Below, piece after piece: positions 63,158-64,000 of a stretch of DNA of 64,000 bases (positions within the stretch are counted from its first letter, which is position 1; every line of letters starts with the position of its first letter). Source of the stretch: Aneurinibacillus sp. REN35 (GTDB taxonomy: Bacteria > Bacillota > Bacilli > Aneurinibacillales > Aneurinibacillaceae); assembly GCF_041379945.2 (NCBI RefSeq), contig NZ_JBFTXJ020000013.1, forward strand, positions 62,001 to 126,000, written 5' to 3'. The notes beneath the pieces were generated by a model. The model saw only the letters and a list, made by a program, of their open reading frames with translations, did no database searches and was not told the DNA's origin. Both the position numbers and the translations under genes were made by a program.

Positions 63158-64000
63158 ACGTATATGCACAAATACTGATAGATGAAGCACGAAGACGCGG
63201 TATTGATGTCGAGATTGTAGATGAAGAATCCAACCTTTATCGTCTGCATCATGCAGGACAGTCGATTCTTTGCCGCGAGTCACTAACAGAAAAAACTTGT
63301 GCTATGGCAATGACGATCTGCGATGATAAAGCGTTGACGCATCGAACATTACGCAAGGCTGGCATTCGTGTACCTAAACAGGAGTTCTATACAGATATTG
63401 CACAGGCCAATTCCTTAATGAAAGAATGGGGAAGCCTGGTAGTAAAACCTGCTAGCGGTGAACAAGGACAAGGAATTACAGTAGATGTACGTATAGAAGA
63501 AGAACTTCGCCAGGCTGTAAATACTGCGCTTGAGCACAGTAATCATATTCTGTTAGAGGAATTCGTTCAAGGCCGTGATCTGCGTGTCATTGTGATTGAT
63601 CACGCTTTTGTAGCAGCCATAGAACGAAAACCTGCCTATATTACTGGTAATGGAACAAGTACAATTCGTGAGCTGATTGCAGCAAAAAATGAGACGTTGG
63701 CCAAAAAGACGGACGGAGAATCACAAATTCCAATCAATCAGGAAACAGAGCGAGTCATCCGCCACCATCATATGGGTTGGGAAGATATTCTGCCTGAAAA
63801 TCAGGAATTACAAGTATGTAAAACTGCCAACTATCATACGGGCGGAACTATTACCGACGTAACAGAATCTGTGTCTCCATTTCTTAGATCGGAAGCAGAG
63901 AAAGCAAGCCGGACACTTAATATCCCTGTCGTAGGACTTGATTATCTTGTTCCTGATTTTAGCGGGGACGACTATGTAATTATTGAGGCCAATGAACGCC
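63154..64000 (+). CDS. ATP-grasp ligase half of N-acetylglutaminylglutamine synthetase, partial
   Basis: About 282 codons seen before the window ends. TTG start with GGAGGG 8 nt upstream, inside the acetyltransferase stop (TTGA). ATP-grasp features: LRKAGIRVPKQEFY, VVKPASGEQGQGITVDV, ILLEEFVQGRDLRVIVID and the late YVIIEANER metal-binding segment. It joins two amino acid residues by a peptide bond using ATP. The separate frame and its own ribosome site show that the split is real, not a sequencing slip, though the latter cannot be excluded. Confidence 0.78.
   Translation, partial: MNVYAQILIDEARRRGIDVEIVDEESNLYRLHHAGQSILCRESLTEKTCAMAMTICDDKALTHRTLRKAGIRVPKQEFYTDIAQANSLMKEWGSLVVKPASGEQGQGITVDVRIEEELRQAVNTALEHSNHILLEEFVQGRDLRVIVIDHAFVAAIERKPAYITGNGTSTIRELIAAKNETLAKKTDGESQIPINQETERVIRHHHMGWEDILPENQELQVCKTANYHTGGTITDVTESVSPFLRSEAEKASRTLNIPVVGLDYLVPDFSGDDYVIIEANER

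Overview
The window looks like a chromosomal segment of a Gram-positive, low-to-mid GC, endospore-former-type Bacillota (Bacillales, possibly Aneurinibacillus/Brevibacillus-like). Reasons: strong GGAGG-type ribosome binding sites, frequent TTG/GTG starts, intrinsic terminators after most units, RocG/GudB-type glutamate dehydrogenase, an FNT-Fdh-DUF1641 formate module and a PhoX/TatA pair. The genus is inference. No rRNA, tRNA, transposase, phage gene or CRISPR array was seen; the segment reads as dense metabolic backbone with catabolic islands.

Layout. 1-2.5 kb: end of a siderophore-type diaminobutyrate unit (dat-ddc) behind a Fur box. 2.6-5.1 kb: ferrous iron uptake feoA with feoB split into two genes. 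5.3-10.5 kb: a J-domain protein, a response regulator/histidine kinase/lipoprotein operon and a secreted protein with an IseA-like C terminus. 10.6-16.8 kb: a lantibiotic-protection-type ABC transporter, a Met-rich small protein, a second two-component system, tspO and a small unknown gene.

17-30 kb: what looks like a putrescine/glutamate regulon. A sigma-54 activator (CBS-like, PAS, AAA+, HTH) sits beside a putrescine aminotransferase/aldehyde dehydrogenase operon, a glutamate dehydrogenase and a PuuP-like permease. All three units start with near-perfect -24/-12 promoters and carry TATGC-N6-GCATA type palindromes about 50-120 bp further upstream; the regulator gene has one too. Between them lie tatA-phoX (with a Pho-box-like array), an MFS transporter and a small unknown gene.

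30-36 kb: formate module (FNT channel, DUF1641, Cys-type formate dehydrogenase, MpsC/DUF2294, fdhD), with a long structured leader before the dehydrogenase. 36-56 kb: phenylacetate catabolism: aldehyde dehydrogenase, paaDCBA, a complete branched-chain-type ABC transporter, two thiolases, two 3-hydroxyacyl-CoA dehydrogenases (one degenerate), paaK, three enoyl-CoA hydratase/isomerases, paaX, three hotdog thioesterases and an EthD protein. Three promoters in this island share an 18-bp direct-repeat motif (CGTTA repeated at 11-bp spacing) 30-37 nt before the first start codon, a good candidate for the PaaX operator. No paaE and no fused paaZ are present.

56-64 kb: an SDR epimerase, an AraC regulator with a degenerate receiver-like N terminus, a DUF485/acetate-type sodium symporter pair, and the start of an N-acetylglutaminylglutamine amide (NAGGN) osmolyte cluster in which the acetyltransferase and ATP-grasp halves of the synthetase are separate genes. 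The window ends inside the ATP-grasp gene.
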